Notes: generated by a model not told the origin, from the sequence alone. Shown: positions 32,914 to 45,279, counted from the stretch's first letter. The stretch is 64,000 bases of DNA from Osedax fenrisi (GCA_964019155.1 OZ025241.1:5392293-5456292), one strand, 5' to 3'. Program-made: numbers and translations.

Positions 32914-33218
32914 TGTTATTGTTATTGTTATTTTTATTTTATGGAGTACTTTCATCCCATCCAGGAACTTAGATGAAGTTTTCACTTATAACCATATATA
33001 GCTCTAATGTCCCTTCGAAGCCGTTATCATGTTAAGGCATCTATGGTTTTAACGAGAGCCGCTAATTTATTTATACACAATTATATAAGATTACTTCTAA
33101 ATAATATTTTAAGACCCATTTTATAAAATTAATTAATGGTCCGGACGAGGCTCGAACCCGTGTCCTACTGCTTGTGTGTCTGACGCCTAGCCACTGAGCC
33201 ACACATATATAGGCAGTA
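32914..33218 (-). mobile_element. tRNA-derived SINE, copy 3
   Basis: Reverse orientation. From the right: the tRNA-like head (minus strand GTGTGGCTCAGTGGCTAGGC, then GGGTTCGAGCC), the body shared with copy 2, and the (AACAAT)n-type tail at 32914-32935. Few differences from copy 2. Confidence 0.85.
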
Positions 33219-33239
33219 TATGTAGGCATATATATGTAC

Positions 33240-34739
33240 TAGTGATTCAAATGAAACCGACTTTTGTGGTTTCGAAAACATCTGAAACCTTCTTTAAACC
33301 GTATAATGTTGGTTTCGAAACATATTAAACCGGATAAAGTTTGTTTCGAAACAAATTAAACCGGATAAAGATGGTTTCGTAACATAAAATATGGTTGTTA
33401 CAATAAAATAATATACAGATAATAGGTAAGTAAGATATGATGGGACTTGATAGTAGGTTGTAGTACGATGAGCTGGAATGTGAAAGTACAATATAATGGA
33501 ATGTGACTTGTAATTTAAATTTTCATTATCTAGAGACTCTCAAGATAATGAAAGTTTAAAATAAATTTTGTAATTCCTGAAAAATTAACTTTTTGCCATT
33601 ACAATGATATTTTGTCATGTAAAATCTTCAGGGACGCTTTTTTTTCAAATTTTTTTTTACATTTTTTGGAAATATTTTGGAAATTTTTTAAATTTTTTTT
33701 GGAAATTTGTAAAAATATTTTTCAAATTTTTATGAAATATTTTTTAATTTTTTTAACATAATTTTAAACATATTTTTTTAATATTTTTTAATATTTTTAA
33801 ACACTTTCTTGAAATTAATATTTTTTTTTTTTTTAATATTTTGTATTAGTATCACTGGAAAGCTTATTTATTTATATATAATAGACGTCAAATTACAGTT
33901 TTTTTTAAAATTATTATTAAAACAAAAGTTATGATAAAAAATTTATATATTTTAATATATATGAAATATTAAATATTTAATTTCCTATTTGATTGGTACA
34001 GTTATTAATTATGTTTATATAAATTTTTAAATATTATTTTTATTTTACACAAATACCCAAAATTAATTAAAATTATTAAAATTATTGACATATTTATTTA
34101 ATAATTATAATTATTATAATTCACAATTATCGATATTTAACGATTACTTAATGTACTATACAGTTTTATAATTTACTTCACTATTATATCAAATGATATA
34201 TTAATATATGTTAAACATAATTGTTGTATTATATATTAATAATTATACAAAAAGATAATATTAAAATAAAATTTAAAAACTAATTGTTAGATAAAATTAA
34301 AATATATACAATTAGTACTATGTTATATTACTTGGAAATCTAAAGTAGTTAATAATAACTTAATAATGATTTTTGTTATATTATAATTAACAATAATTTA
34401 TTGAATAATATCTGTAATTACAAATATATGGGTTTTTATTCATGTGATCATGCATTAAAATCGAATACTCAAAATTATTCATATTTAAAAAAATATTTTA
34501 TATTACTTTAAATTTAAAATAACACCAATAATGATAGAAAAATATAAACACTAATAATATGATACATTTCAATACATTTTATTAAATAATTTAAATAATT
34601 AAAAAAAGCTCGATAGGGTTTCAGTCCGACTCGAGTCGAGCCGGACTCTGGCTCGATCGAGTTTCAGTCCGGCTTGACTCGACTCGAGCCGGACTCTGGC
34701 TCGACTCGATTCGAAAAACTCGACTCGTTTGAATCACTA
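33240..34739. mobile_element. hAT-like non-autonomous DNA transposon, copy 2
   Basis: The left end TAGTGATTCAAATGAAACCG is matched inversely by the right end ...CGTTTGAATCACTA. The perfect 8-bp target duplication ATATGTAC (33232-33239 and 34740-34747) has the same octamer as copy 1. Subterminal zones carry repeated motifs: TTTCGAAACAAATTAAACCGG on the left and GACTCGAGTCGAGCCGGACT on the right. The core is A/T homopolymer-rich (33600-34600) and has no transposase. Confidence 0.85.
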
Positions 34740-34747
34740 ATATGTAC

Positions 34748-35427
34748 ATACTAGGCAGTATATATGCATCATTGGAATATAAAATGAATCTCGTAGAACT
34801 TCATTTTATTCAAATAATGAAATGGCAACTATATGTTTACATATCTCTAGACGTAATAACCTTACCATATTTAGAGCATAGAACATATTCTAACTCTACT
34901 ATTCAATAGAAATATTATATATGGAACATTTACGTGATATATTATCCATATATCACCTATAATTAAAACCACAACTTTTCATCCGTATTTTTTTCACTTA
35001 CCAATAAATATGATTTTCTCTTCTTGTTCTACATCGAAAATTCCATATAAATATATATATACATAATAAGTTATTAATGCATCGCAAAACTATATTGCTC
35101 CTCGTAATATATTAATTTATAAAAAAATATATATATATATGTATATATATACTTAATTTTTAAATATTATACATAGTAAATAATGGTTTCATTTTAAATA
35201 TCACTAATATAAATTTATTATTAACAGTTAATTAATAAATTGAAATAAAGAATAAATATATTTTCATTGATTTTATAATAAATGTAACGATATACTCAAT
35301 TATATGTATTATATGCTATACTATGTACCGTATAACTTAGTGTACATGTTATATATATATATATACATTTATATGTGTAATATCTCTAATACTATCATTC
35401 GTATGGTTATGAATGACATTATAAATA

Positions 35428-35483
<56 letters not shown>

Positions 35484-35484
35484 T
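34748..35484. other. AT-rich spacer, no gene seen
   Basis: It ends in (TA)n at 35431-35477, flanked by an inverted AATTTAATTA-type pair. The next LINE begins directly after it. Confidence 0.5.
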
Positions 35485-36490
35485 ATGATGATATTCAACT
35501 ATATTCCTTCCTACCCAATTCCTCCAATGTACTACCAGGTAACTCACAATTATGTAAATGTGCATCAACTATCAGATCATGGCTTCTATCTAACAATCTT
35601 CTACTCAACTCTTCAAAATCTGCACTCCTAAATATCCCATCTAACTATCATAATTTTCCACCTGTTATCATCGACGGTCTCCCCATTATCCCTTCATCAT
35701 CTGTTATAAATCTTGGAATTACTTTGGATGCTAACCTATCCCTAAATTCCCATATAGCTAATATATCTAAATCAGCTAACTACCACCTCTTCAAAATTCG
35801 TCGTATAAGAAAAGACTTAACCCGATCTCTTACAACTGTCCTCATAAATGCACTCGTTCTCTCTCGTATCGACTACTGCTCCTCACTACTTTATCATCTC
35901 CCTAATACTTCATTATCCCCTTTAAATCGTATAATTCGTGTATCTATACGAACCATTTTCTCAATATATCGATTTGACCATTCCATTACCGACTCCCACC
36001 AACTTATATCCAACTGGTTCCCTCAAAAAAAACGTTCCCTCCTACACCTTCTATCACTCGCTCATAAAGCAATATATTGTACTTCTCCTCCTTATTTGAC
36101 TTCCCTACTAACTCTAAGACGCCCACTGACTTCCTTACGATCAAATGCTGACATTTCCCTAATTTGCCCTCGTGTCTCATACCTGAAATACCATAAACGC
36201 GCCTTCAGTTATATGGTTCCATCCCTATGGAATTCCCTCCCTGCCTCTATTAGATCAATCCATTTACACCCGTCCTTTATTACACACCTCAAAGCTTACA
36301 TATCATCGATGTAATATATTCACTTATTTAATCATACAATATTACTATTTTTATAAATTATATTATTTTATCGTTTTGTTTATTTATTTATCTATTTATT
36401 GTTTTCGTTCTATATTGTTATATGCACCTACGAGGGGTGGCCACACCTATGATAAGTGCTAATAAACCTCATCATCATCATCATCATCAT
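35485..36490 (+). mobile_element. LINE C: 5'-truncated L2/CR1-like element
   Basis: It starts within the reverse transcriptase at the catalytic box (YDDIQLYS at about 35487) immediately after (TA)n. The frame 35724-36314 gives 196 residues including LGITLDANLSLNSHIANISK, VLSRIDYCSSLLYHLP and the C-terminal LWNSLPASIRSIH, ending TAA-like at 36314. The 3' UTR has a GC-richer CCTACGAGGGGTGGCCACAC block and a (CAT)n tail at 36470-36489. The protein part is intact, suggesting a fairly young insertion; upstream of 35724 the reading needs one shift. Confidence 0.85.
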
Positions 36491-36943
36491 ATATATATAT
36501 ATGTTGATGTGTAGTATAGTTATGTTAGATTGTTAGAATGATAAGGATATATATGTATAAATAGAATTACATATATAAATAAAATATATTTTTGAAACTG
36601 TATTTAATATTTGTTTAAATAATACAAAATAATTAAATTGGATGGTAATATAAAAATAATGACACAAATAAAATATATTATAAATAATAAGATATTTTTT
36701 TAATATTTAAAGATTCGATCATATGTAATATGTATTTCGCTTTATATATACTAATATACATAATCATATAATAATATATAATTACACTTTTCTATACACA
36801 ATTATACATTGTATATACACAGACACTCTAATACTAATTTTTTGTTTCTCCAATATTTCTGGATAGCATTCTTGATTCCGTATCATTTTAAAATATGTCG
36901 TATATAAAATAATTATATAATACAATTATATATATATATAAAT

Positions 36944-36989
<46 letters not shown>

Positions 36990-37453
36990 CATTTATAAAT
37001 GAGCAATACAAAATGAAGTATACTAAGTTGTTTAGAATAAAATGTACATATAATACACACTACTCGTATTATGGATATTGTGATAGATTCACTACAACCC
37101 AATTACATCAACCATGTGTAACTTACAAATACAATATAGGATTATAACACCATGACCTTATGTCGTAGTGGGATAATTATATTGATTTATTGATAATTAT
37201 TTTAAGCAAATATATAGTCGAAATATATAATCGAAAATATAAAGTATAAATATTTTCTAATGATAACATATGTTATAGAAATAAACAAAGAATAATACAA
37301 AATTAAAAATAAATAAAAATTAAATAAATTAAAACGTTTTACAATTACCGTAATAAAATGAATGAAAAATAATAGAATATAAAAATAAATTATATAGTAA
37401 AAATAAACGAAATATTATCGAAAATAGAAATAAAATATATCGCAAAAATAACA
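36491..37453. other. AT-rich stretch, no gene seen
   Basis: (TA)n-rich at 36930-36985; otherwise featureless. Confidence 0.5.
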
Positions 37454-37732
37454 TTAACTATTTAATATATATAACATTTTTAAGTTAACAATATTTATAA
37501 TATAAATTATAAAAAAATAATTAATAAAATCAAGTATATTTCTATCCGTGATTCCTGACATTGTTCTGAAATTAAGATATATTAATATGTTAATGTAACT
37601 TACCAACTTATTGAGTAATGAAACAATGTCATATATTATATAAATGTTAAATAAAATTAATAATACATTACTAATATATGAGTAATACGTTATTATTAAA
37701 TTAATTGAAATTATTGACAGTGACTGTGACAA
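37454..37732 (-). CDS. Possible minus-strand frame or exon, unknown
   Basis: 92 codons open on the minus strand with very AT-rich, hydrophobic composition; the nominal start is GTG. The only protein-like part is TMSGITDRNILDFINYFF, right behind a good acceptor TTAATTTCAG (near 37565). It may be an exon tied to the small ORF at 37748-37888, which has a GTAAGT inside. Weak. Confidence 0.2.
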   Translation of the reverse strand: MSQSLSIISINLIITYYSYISNVLLILFNIYIIYDIVSLLNKLVSYINILIYLNFRTMSGITDRNILDFINYFFIIYIINIVNLKMLYILNS

Positions 37733-37747
37733 TATTTCCCTTTCATT

Positions 37748-37888
37748 TTATGGAACCAATATGTATTTATAATTATTAGCATACGTATTTAGTTTAGCTT
37801 TTGGATATCCTTCTATAATAATTATACTTACGTATTCACCTCGTCTTCCATCATATATGGTTACTTTTGTTATTAATAATGTAGACAT
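37748..37888 (-). CDS. Small ORF, 46 aa, unknown
   Basis: From ATG 37888 to TAA 37748: MSTLLITKVTIYDGRRGEYV, SIIIIEGYPKAKLNTYANNY, KYILVP. Codon use is diverse for this AT level and the peptide looks like a small beta-rich domain. After GEY the DNA reads GTAAGTATA, a strong donor, so the coding exon may instead stop there and splice on (an acceptor is present near 37565). No family is recognised. Confidence 0.4.
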   Translation of the reverse strand: MSTLLITKVTIYDGRRGEYVSIIIIEGYPKAKLNTYANNYKYILVP

Positions 37889-38711
37889 ATATGAATTTAT
37901 GTTTACGTAATAATAAGAGTTTACAAATTTAAATTATTTAATTGATAAAGTAATAGTTTTAATTAATAAATATTAGTTTTAATACATAATATTAAATACA
38001 TTACATATGATATGTATTAATATACATGTATAGCATTAATTGATGTAAACTAATACGAATTACCATTAAAAATAAGAATACTACACTTGTTTCAATATGA
38101 TAATATATGTACAATTAAAACTTTAACATTACTTATACATTATTATTCAATATAATCTAAAGTTTATTAGACACATTATTAATATAGAAAACCAGATTCC
38201 CATTTGGTTATAATATTATAATATGTTTAAACTACGAATTAGGAACACATCATTAATTTGAGGTATTCCTATAGTATATAATTAGTGTAACTTTATATTA
38301 TAAGAATCATAAAATATTAAAAAAATACGTTTGCATTTGATAAAAGTTTAATTTTGTTGTAATATATTTAATATGATGTATTGCAATATACGAACATTTA
38401 AATATATAATTTGTTACGTGTTTTATTACTAGTATCTTTGGATACTTAATCACGTGATGTTTTATGTTAATATATATGGTATGTTATTAAAATGTTAAAA
38501 AATGTATAGTTTAAAAACCTAATGTTATTAATCCATATATCTTATCTAACTTAATACTAGGATATACAAGCTCTACATAGAATTAGCTCAGATAAACATA
38601 ACACAAAATATGGTGAAAGAGGGGGGAAATAGATATTTAGAAATCATATTTTTTTTAAATATAATTAAATAATATAATATAATTAAATATAATAAGTAAA
38701 TAAATAAAATT
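37889..38711. other. AT-rich spacer, no gene seen
   Basis: No element ends were recognised; possible 5' untranslated or LTR remains of the following gypsy element cannot be told. Confidence 0.4.
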
Positions 38712-40110
38712 ATGCCAGAAATAATACGAAACATTGAAAACGTAAGAGCACCAAAAGAATTAGTATTAGGAAATAGTAAATATGAAAACTGGAATATATT
38801 AAAAAAAACGGTGGAATAATTATGCACTACTAACAACATTAAGTGATAAAGCAAACGATATTCAATTAGCAGTTTTTGAAAACACCTTCGGATACGATGT
38901 GATGAGAATATGTGAATGTTTTGACATGAATGAAGAGAGAAAAACCAAAGATATCATATAAGCATTTGATAAATATACATCTGGAATGAAAAATATAACA
39001 TATGAACGATATATTTTTAATATTAGAAATCAAAATCAAGAAGAAAGCATTGGAGAATTTGTAACAGATTTAAGAAGAATAACTGATTATTGATACACAT
39101 GAGGCGATGGAATACTAAGCGACAAAATACTATTAGGAATACAGAATAAAGAGCTAAGAACGAAATTACTGAAAGTAAAAGATCTAAAGCTAGAAGCATT
39201 CATCGATATATGCATAGCGGAAGAAGCAGCGACAACACCGTCAGATAGGATTGGTTGCTATGAAAGTATTAATAAGATTACTAAACATAATAAATATTCA
39301 AAAAAATATTAAATAATGATTCAAATAATAATAATTTTAAAAATTACAGTAAAAATAATAATTATAAACATAGAAATAATTATGATAATAACCAGATAGG
39401 ACGTAGTTCTTGTTAAACTTTCAACACAAATACTATGAATTTAAAAGTTGGACGAAGTCCTGGTCAAAATTTCAATAAATATAAATATTGTGGAAGACAA
39501 CATAAATTGAACAAATATATATGTCCAGCATTTGATAAAATATGCAACATATGTAATTAGAAAGGTAATTTTAGTATATGCTGCAGATCAATAAATAGTA
39601 ATATAAACTACATGCAAGAAGACAATAGAAAATAAAATGATAGAAATAATGAAGACATAGATGAAGATGAATGGTTAAATAAACTAGTAGAAGATCGAAC
39701 GAAAAAACAAGTGAAATTTGAGTTGATAATCGACGATCAATTTGAAGTAACATTTCAAATAGATCAGGGGCTTTCATAAATATGTTACCTGAAAAATATG
39801 CTAACAAGAATAAAACTGATTATACAAGAAGTTTAAAGGTGTGGAATAACGAATCAATGACACCACGAGAACAAACATATTTATAAGTATACAACCCCAT
39901 AACAAATAAAACAACAGAATAAGTGTGTGTATAATTTATGAAGTTAATACATGTATACCTATACATAGTTTACGTACCTGTGAATCTCATGGTTTAATTA
40001 CTATAAATGAATATAATTGTAACAGAGTATCAAAAGTAACAGAAGAAAATATAGAATAACGATATATATAGAAGATATATTCAAATTATTATTTACATAA
40101 ATTAAGATGA
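38712..40110 (+). pseudogene. Decayed Ty3/gypsy gag and protease (K02A2.6-like)
   Basis: ATG 38712 opens gag: MPEIIRNIENVRAPKELVLG, a shift at the A run near 38803, then NYALLTTLSDKANDIQLAVF, NITYERYIFNIRNQNQEESI and LLGIQNKELRTKLLKVKDLK, the typical gag core. At about 39480-39590 two knuckles follow: YKYCGRQHKLNKYICPAFDK, then ICNICN-stop-KGNFSICCRS. The protease begins FELIIDDQFEVTFQID (39715-39765), its catalytic DTG damaged by a base loss, then NMLPEKYANKNK and LRTCESHGLITINEYNCNRV near 39970. The text ends there; reverse transcriptase and integrase are absent. Confidence 0.85.
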
Positions 40111-40179
40111 TTAGGGGTATCTTCCAGGATAATTTATAGATTTGTATGTTTAATTAAAAAAGTAATTATTTTTGGAGTA

Positions 40180-40471
40180 CTTTCCTATTTATCAACGCTA
40201 TTATCAGAGAAAATAACTGGATACTAGAGCCACTATCCCATGCAATTTGAAGAGGCTCAATGTCGATTACAAATCACTAAGAGGTCCTTCTATATTTTAC
40301 TGCCTCGGTATATAATAAGCTACTTATATCGATACGAAGTACTCCATCGATCTCAATATTCCGCAAAAGATTGAAAAAATATATTTTATAATAATTTTTT
40401 TTTTAACATTATTTGATCACACTTTATAGAATTGTTTCTACTATTATTCATGTGTATAAATAAACTTTATT

Positions 40472-40530
<59 letters not shown>
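40180..40530 (+). mobile_element. L2/CR1-like LINE 3' end
   Basis: At about 40265-40400 the plus frame reads RSFYILLPRYI in part and, after a shift, YNKLLISIRSTPSISIFRKR and LKKYIL, the ORF2 C-terminal pattern. The 3' UTR ends ATAAATAAACTTTATTATTA with a (TTA)n tail, then (TA)n at 40499-40526. Confidence 0.7.
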
Positions 40531-41727
40531 GGTGTATGAATGTTTATCATATGAAATAAATCCTTACATACTATATATATATACAAGGGAAACTCAAGCT
40601 GAGTACATTACAACTTATCTATTTTCATAAGTATATTGTACTATTTTTAGTATGTGTTACTTTAGTATTTATTTATTCGCGCGCGCAGTAATATTACATA
40701 TTTTCCGAAGGAAAGATATTCCACTCTAATGAATTTGTTAATTTAATGATAAATCTGTGCTGATAAATATTTATTTTAATTCTATTTTTAGTTGATATGT
40801 ATTTAATGTCAATTTATAAAACATAGTACTATTATTAATGAAAAGTTATGCACGTTTTTGAAAACAATAAATAATTAATTTAAAGTATTTGTTTTAAGAA
40901 TATAACATTATTTTATAATTATAACCATTTTTAAAAAATATATAGCCGTATTCGATAAATATAATAAATCAATAGATCCATTTGATGTAAAATTATACAT
41001 AGTGTGTAACATTATAAAGTATTGTGTAACAATTGACAATTCGTTATTGAAATTATTAAAACGATAGTATTACCACAAATATTTACGTAGAATTTTATTC
41101 AGAAATAAACTATAAAAACTTTCATATTAGAGTATCCTTCTTTGACTATAATATTCCCCATAGTAGATAATATAGTAGGGAATATATTATTAGGGCACAT
41201 AGAAGGGACTAAGCTATCATATATACATAAATATATATATCCATATATTTATAAACTTGTATAGATATATAATTAAATATTATAGTTAATATAATCGAAT
41301 CGGAATATTCGTATATATTATATTTAATATAATCGATATTTGTATTATATTACATATTAATTATTATAATAAATATAAATATTAAATAATAGTTTTATTT
41401 TTAATATCACTATTTAAAATGTAATATTATTAGTTTATAAAGAAATTGAATTAAAGAATGCATATATTGTCGTTATATAAATATATATATATATATATAT
41501 ATAATGTTATAACAGATATTTTTGTTTGTGCATAGCATAGTTTAATATATAACGTTGTATATGTCAACAAATTGTATATACAACATTAATAAAAAAGTTT
41601 GCGCATGTACAACACATAATTATATAAGTTAATCATTAATAACACAACTATTATTAATAAGATTTAAAAATATCATTAATAATATTTATATACAAAATTG
41701 TATTTGATATAATAGTTTAGTTTATTA
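40531..41727. other. AT-rich stretch, no gene seen
   Basis: A (CG)n-like TTCGCGCGCGCAG sits at 40677, and the short inverted motif TTTCCGAAGGAAA at 40702 is shared with 7446. A small palindrome lies around 41148-41190 (TAATATTCCCC / GGGAATATATTA). Confidence 0.5.
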
Positions 41728-42171
41728 TCATTTTTTATTAAATGTATCTGACTTCATTCTCTTATTTATCATGTTATCGTATATGTTGGTAGACCACCTA
41801 TTCAAAATAAATCGTGAGCCTTCAACTCGGACTTCCATCTGTTCTCTTATATTTTTTACTTTTATAAAGTTAGTCTCGTGTTTATCACTTATACTTCTTC
41901 TTCCTTCAGCCCTTGTTTCTCTAATTCTTAGTTGTGTCAACGTATTCTTATTTTCTCTCAAGATAGTTGTTAACGCGTCAAATGTACCAATATCATACTT
42001 CAAAATTAAATGTTCCATGTTTATGTCATCATCTGATTCTAGTGGTGTACTTTTAGGGGGTGTTCTATTACGAAAATGATTCCTTAATTTAAAACCAGCA
42101 AATATACCAATAGAAATTGCTACAATTGCTACAACTATTATAGGAATCAGATACAAATTGTTCCATGCCAT
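41728..42171 (-). CDS. Orphan single-pass membrane protein, 147 aa
   Basis: ATG at 42171 (context ATAATATGGC), TGA near 41728. Residues 6-27 (YLIPIIVVAIVAISIGIFAG) form a clear transmembrane helix right after a short N-terminus, followed by KLRNHFRNR, so the chain is probably anchored N-out/C-in. Residues 40-52 are acidic (ESDDDINME). Residues 60-147 are hydrophilic, charged and mostly helical (LRENKNTLTQLRIRETRAEG and VKNIREQMEVRVEG). Codon use is clearly coding, and the frame is intact without introns. No family is recognised, and the neighbours are transposons. It could be a host intronless gene, a terminal exon, or a gene from an unrecognised mobile or viral element. Confidence 0.6.
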   Translation of the reverse strand: MAWNNLYLIPIIVVAIVAISIGIFAGFKLRNHFRNRTPPKSTPLESDDDINMEHLILKYDIGTFDALTTILRENKNTLTQLRIRETRAEGRRSISDKHETNFIKVKNIREQMEVRVEGSRFILNRWSTNIYDNMINKRMKSDTFNKK

Positions 42172-42317
42172 ATTATCTAAAATACATATAACTTCATTAA
42201 CATATATAATTAATTAATGATATATTATATATTAAATAATAATAGATATATTAATACAAATATTGCACAACATATACATTTATAAAAGATTAATCTATGC
42301 AAATATATATTGATATA

Positions 42318-42398
42318 TATTGTTGTTATTGTTATTATTATTTTATTTGGTGGAGTACTTTCATTCCATCCAAGAACTTAGATGAAGTGTTCACGAAG
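42318..42398 (-). mobile_element. tRNA-derived SINE, copy 4 (3' end only)
   Basis: Reverse orientation: a GTTGTTATTGTTATTATTAT tail and GTGGAGTACTTTCATTCCAT, matching the last ~80 bases of copy 3. The head is missing. Confidence 0.75.
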
Positions 42399-42450
42399 TA
42401 TAATTAATACTATTATATACCATATGTTAAATTAAACTATATTATTTATT

Positions 42451-42489
<39 letters not shown>

Positions 42490-42491
<2 letters not shown>

Positions 42492-42810
42492 ATTTATTTG
42501 GGTGTACTAAACGGAAATTTATCCGTGTAAAATAAGGATATTTAGTCTGTGTAAAATACGGAAATTTAGTCTGTAATTTACACGAACATTACCCACATGT
42601 TTTAAAATATCTTTTATTTTATTATATATTATGTATTTAAATACTCTATAATACAGAGTATAATTAATAATATTATATAACATATATTAATTAAACTATA
42701 TTATTTATTATTATATATAGTGATTTATTTCGGTGTAATAAATGGACATTTATCCGTGTAAAACACGGACATTTAGTCTGTGTAAAATACGGAAATTAGT
42801 CACCTTACAA
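42490..42810. repeat. Diverged direct repeat with TTAGTCTGTGTAAAATACGG
   Basis: Two blocks (about 42490-42590 and 42718-42805) share TGATTTATTT, GGACATTTATCCGTGTAAAA-like and TTAGTCTGTGTAAAATACGG sequence. The GTGTAAAAT/CGG units repeat two to three times within each block. Identity unknown; possibly ends of a MITE. Confidence 0.6.
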
Positions 42811-43140
42811 ATATATTGATATTTATATAAAACCATTATTTTTTGTATAATAAATGTAAATATTATTATATCTAATTGAAGATTAATTACTATATCATAT
42901 ATTAACTTATAATTATGTTTTAAATTTCTACCGTGTACAATTTTAAAAATCGTGTAAAATTTCCAAGTAAAACATGGACAAAAAACACAAAAATGTACTG
43001 TTGGTTATAATTTGAATTATTATCGATGTACAATTCTAAAAATGAATATTGTTTATATAGTCAATGGTTTATATATTTATAAATTGAGTAACTAAATTTG
43101 ATGTCATTTATGTATTAAATTAATAGTATACTATCTATAT

Positions 43141-43378
43141 AACTGCATATTTAGCTCAGTTGGTTAATACATCAGACATGAAAACATTAGGATGCTTGTT
43201 CAATTCTTGTCCAGACCATTAAAATAGGTGATAAATAACATGTATAAATGCTATTATATAATTGTGTATAAATAAATGAGTTAAAACTATAAGTGCCTTA
43301 ATCCGATATCGGCTATGAAGGGATATTATAGATATATGCTTATAAGTTAAAACGTTATCTAGGACATCACAACATATA
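43141..43378 (+). mobile_element. tRNA-derived SINE, copy 5 (diverged)
   Basis: A tRNA-like head (TTTAGCTCAGTTGGTTAAT A box; TTGTTCAATTCTTGTCC B-box region) followed by a body aligned with copy 2 (TATAATTGTGTATAAATAAA, GGCTATGAAGGGA). The tail is lost. It is older than copies 2 and 3. Confidence 0.7.
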
Positions 43379-43418
43379 ATACCGTGCATTCAGAATCAAT
43401 AACATACTGAGTACACAC

Positions 43419-43929
43419 TAGTGATGTCAATGTTGCCGAGCTGTTGATGCCGAGCCGAGTCTTTTTGTTTTTGATGCCGATCCAAACTTTCATTTTCGGA
43501 AAAAACGAAGTCAAGCCGATCTGAGCCTCTAGTCAAACGAGCCGTTTCGATTTAAGACTTTTACAAAATATTACCGAGCCGGAATGATAATTTTTTTAAA
43601 TTATATTTTAATACTAATTTTTATATATTTCAAATTTACATCAATTTAAAAAAAATAATCTGCGCCAACTTCGCGATAACGTGAATAATAATGTAAATTT
43701 CATCTAGTAGTGTAAATAATACCGAGCTTTTTGATGCCGAGCCGAGACTGTTGGTTATTTACTTTCATTTTAGGAGAAAAAACGATCCCGTACGAAGCCG
43801 AGACTCTAGCCAAACGAGCCCAAGCCGAGCCGATACTCTAACAAAATGAGCCCGAACCGAGTTGAGACTTTAGGTAACTAAAATTGAGACCGCACCATCA
43901 TTTAGATGTGAGCATCATTTACATCACTA
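43419..43929. mobile_element. hAT-like non-autonomous DNA transposon, copy 3
   Basis: Ends TAGTGATGTCAATG and (inverse) CATTTACATCACTA. The 8-bp flanking duplication is GTACACAC / ATACACAC (43411-43418, 43930-43937; one mismatch), which fits nTnnnnAn. At 511 bp, the interior has repeated GCCGAGCCGAG/AACGAGCC motifs on both sides. No transposase. Confidence 0.75.
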
Positions 43930-44099
43930 ATACACACTAAGGAATAACCAATGATCCCGACGCCCGTTGTATAGCTACCCCCTTAATGTCATGACATACG
44001 TGGCCGACATTGTATGTACAGAGATAGCAAATAATGGGTGTACACAAAACTAGGCGCACAGAATTTATTGATTCATTATGTTTTTGTTGTATTGTATTT

Positions 44100-44179
44100 A
44101 TAGTATAACCAAATAGACATATATTTATAATATGTATTATATATATATATATATAATACATATTATATATATAGTCTAT

Positions 44180-44225
<46 letters not shown>
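44100..44225. repeat. Palindromic (TA)n region
   Basis: TATAATATGTATTATA and TATAATACATATTATA face each other across (TA)n at 44129-44162, followed by a second (TA)n at 44185-44223. Confidence 0.8.
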
Positions 44226-44226
<1 letters not shown>

Positions 44227-44689
44227 TACCATTTTTAATTATTATTTATAGTCATTTATTCTATATAAATTATATTTTTTACTATTATTAGAAAATAATA
44301 TTTATGAAAGATATCTCTATGGGAACATATAAACATATATTATTTGTATATTACAAACAAAATTAATAATATAGCTATAATAGTTTTATAATAACAGCCT
44401 TTATATATGCACTGTTAGTATGAAATTCACACTCTGAATTCATTATTTATAGAAAATGGCATTTGAATATATATGAATACATTATATATAATATATGAAG
44501 CATATATATAAACAACTTGTTATGTCTATATTAGTACTTCTTATTTAATTCTCGTAGTGAACGAACGTTATTTTTCCTATAAAATGTTATTAAATATCAA
44601 ATTGACAAATCAAATGAGTATAACACAATTTTTGTTGTTACACTACTGTTTATATATTATATGTTTATAGTTTTTACTGAAGCAACATA
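44226..44689. other. AT-rich spacer, no gene seen
   Basis: Nothing recognisable. Confidence 0.4.
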
Positions 44690-45132
44690 TTTAATGACTG
44701 ACGAACCACCCTAACGGACGTGTTTACATTGATTTAAATTTTGATTGTTTAAATATTTGTTCAAATTCGTATGCGTTATATGCTATATTCGCATTATGTA
44801 TACGCTTATATACTGAGTTTATATACATCTTTACATCTGCTGCTTCACAACTATATATCTTGGTTACTATCCAGAAGTATAATCCCGTGCCTGGCTTGCT
44901 TTGGTTGTCTGTAACCCGTATTTAAACCGTCGTGACCTCGAGATTAATGTTGTCTCACTGATTTCTATATGTTTTTGTCTTCTATTCATACTATTATATT
45001 ATTTCATACTGTTACAATTCAGTGACACACATATTAAGTTTCGTGTATATTATTTATTGTTTACCTAGATATTACCTAGAATTAGTTACTTGTTCACTAT
45101 ATATCAATTCACATAATATACATTATATTAAA
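44690..45132 (+). mobile_element. Probable LINE B 5' leader
   Basis: A GC-richer stretch (for example TCGTGACCTCGAGATTAATG at about 44929) directly ahead of the PHD-type ORF1 start at 45133, as in LINE A. No coding frame. Confidence 0.45.
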
Positions 45133-45279
45133 ATGTCATTGTGCTCTGAATGTAAATCCACGTTGAAGGATAAATGTATTAAATGTGACTGCGGTTATAT
45201 GATTGACTATGATTGTTTAATAATAGCTGGAATATTACCTAATGATTATAATAATCTAACACAATCTAAATATGCGTAA
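45133..45279 (+). pseudogene. LINE B ORF1 fragment with PHD-like finger
   Basis: ATG 45133; MSLCSECKSTLKDKCIKCDC, then GYMIDYDCLIIAGILPNDYN, ending after 48 residues. The order C-X2-C-X9-C-X-C-X7-C is that of LINE A ORF1, with the His ligand position occupied by Asp. It is cut where an inverted copy of the same sequence begins. Confidence 0.65.

Larger units (their letters stand above)
42180..43140. other. AT-rich stretch with CGG-type repeats
   Basis: It holds the SINE stub at 42318, (TA)n at 42455-42490 and the direct repeats at 42490-42810. No gene seen. Confidence 0.5.
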
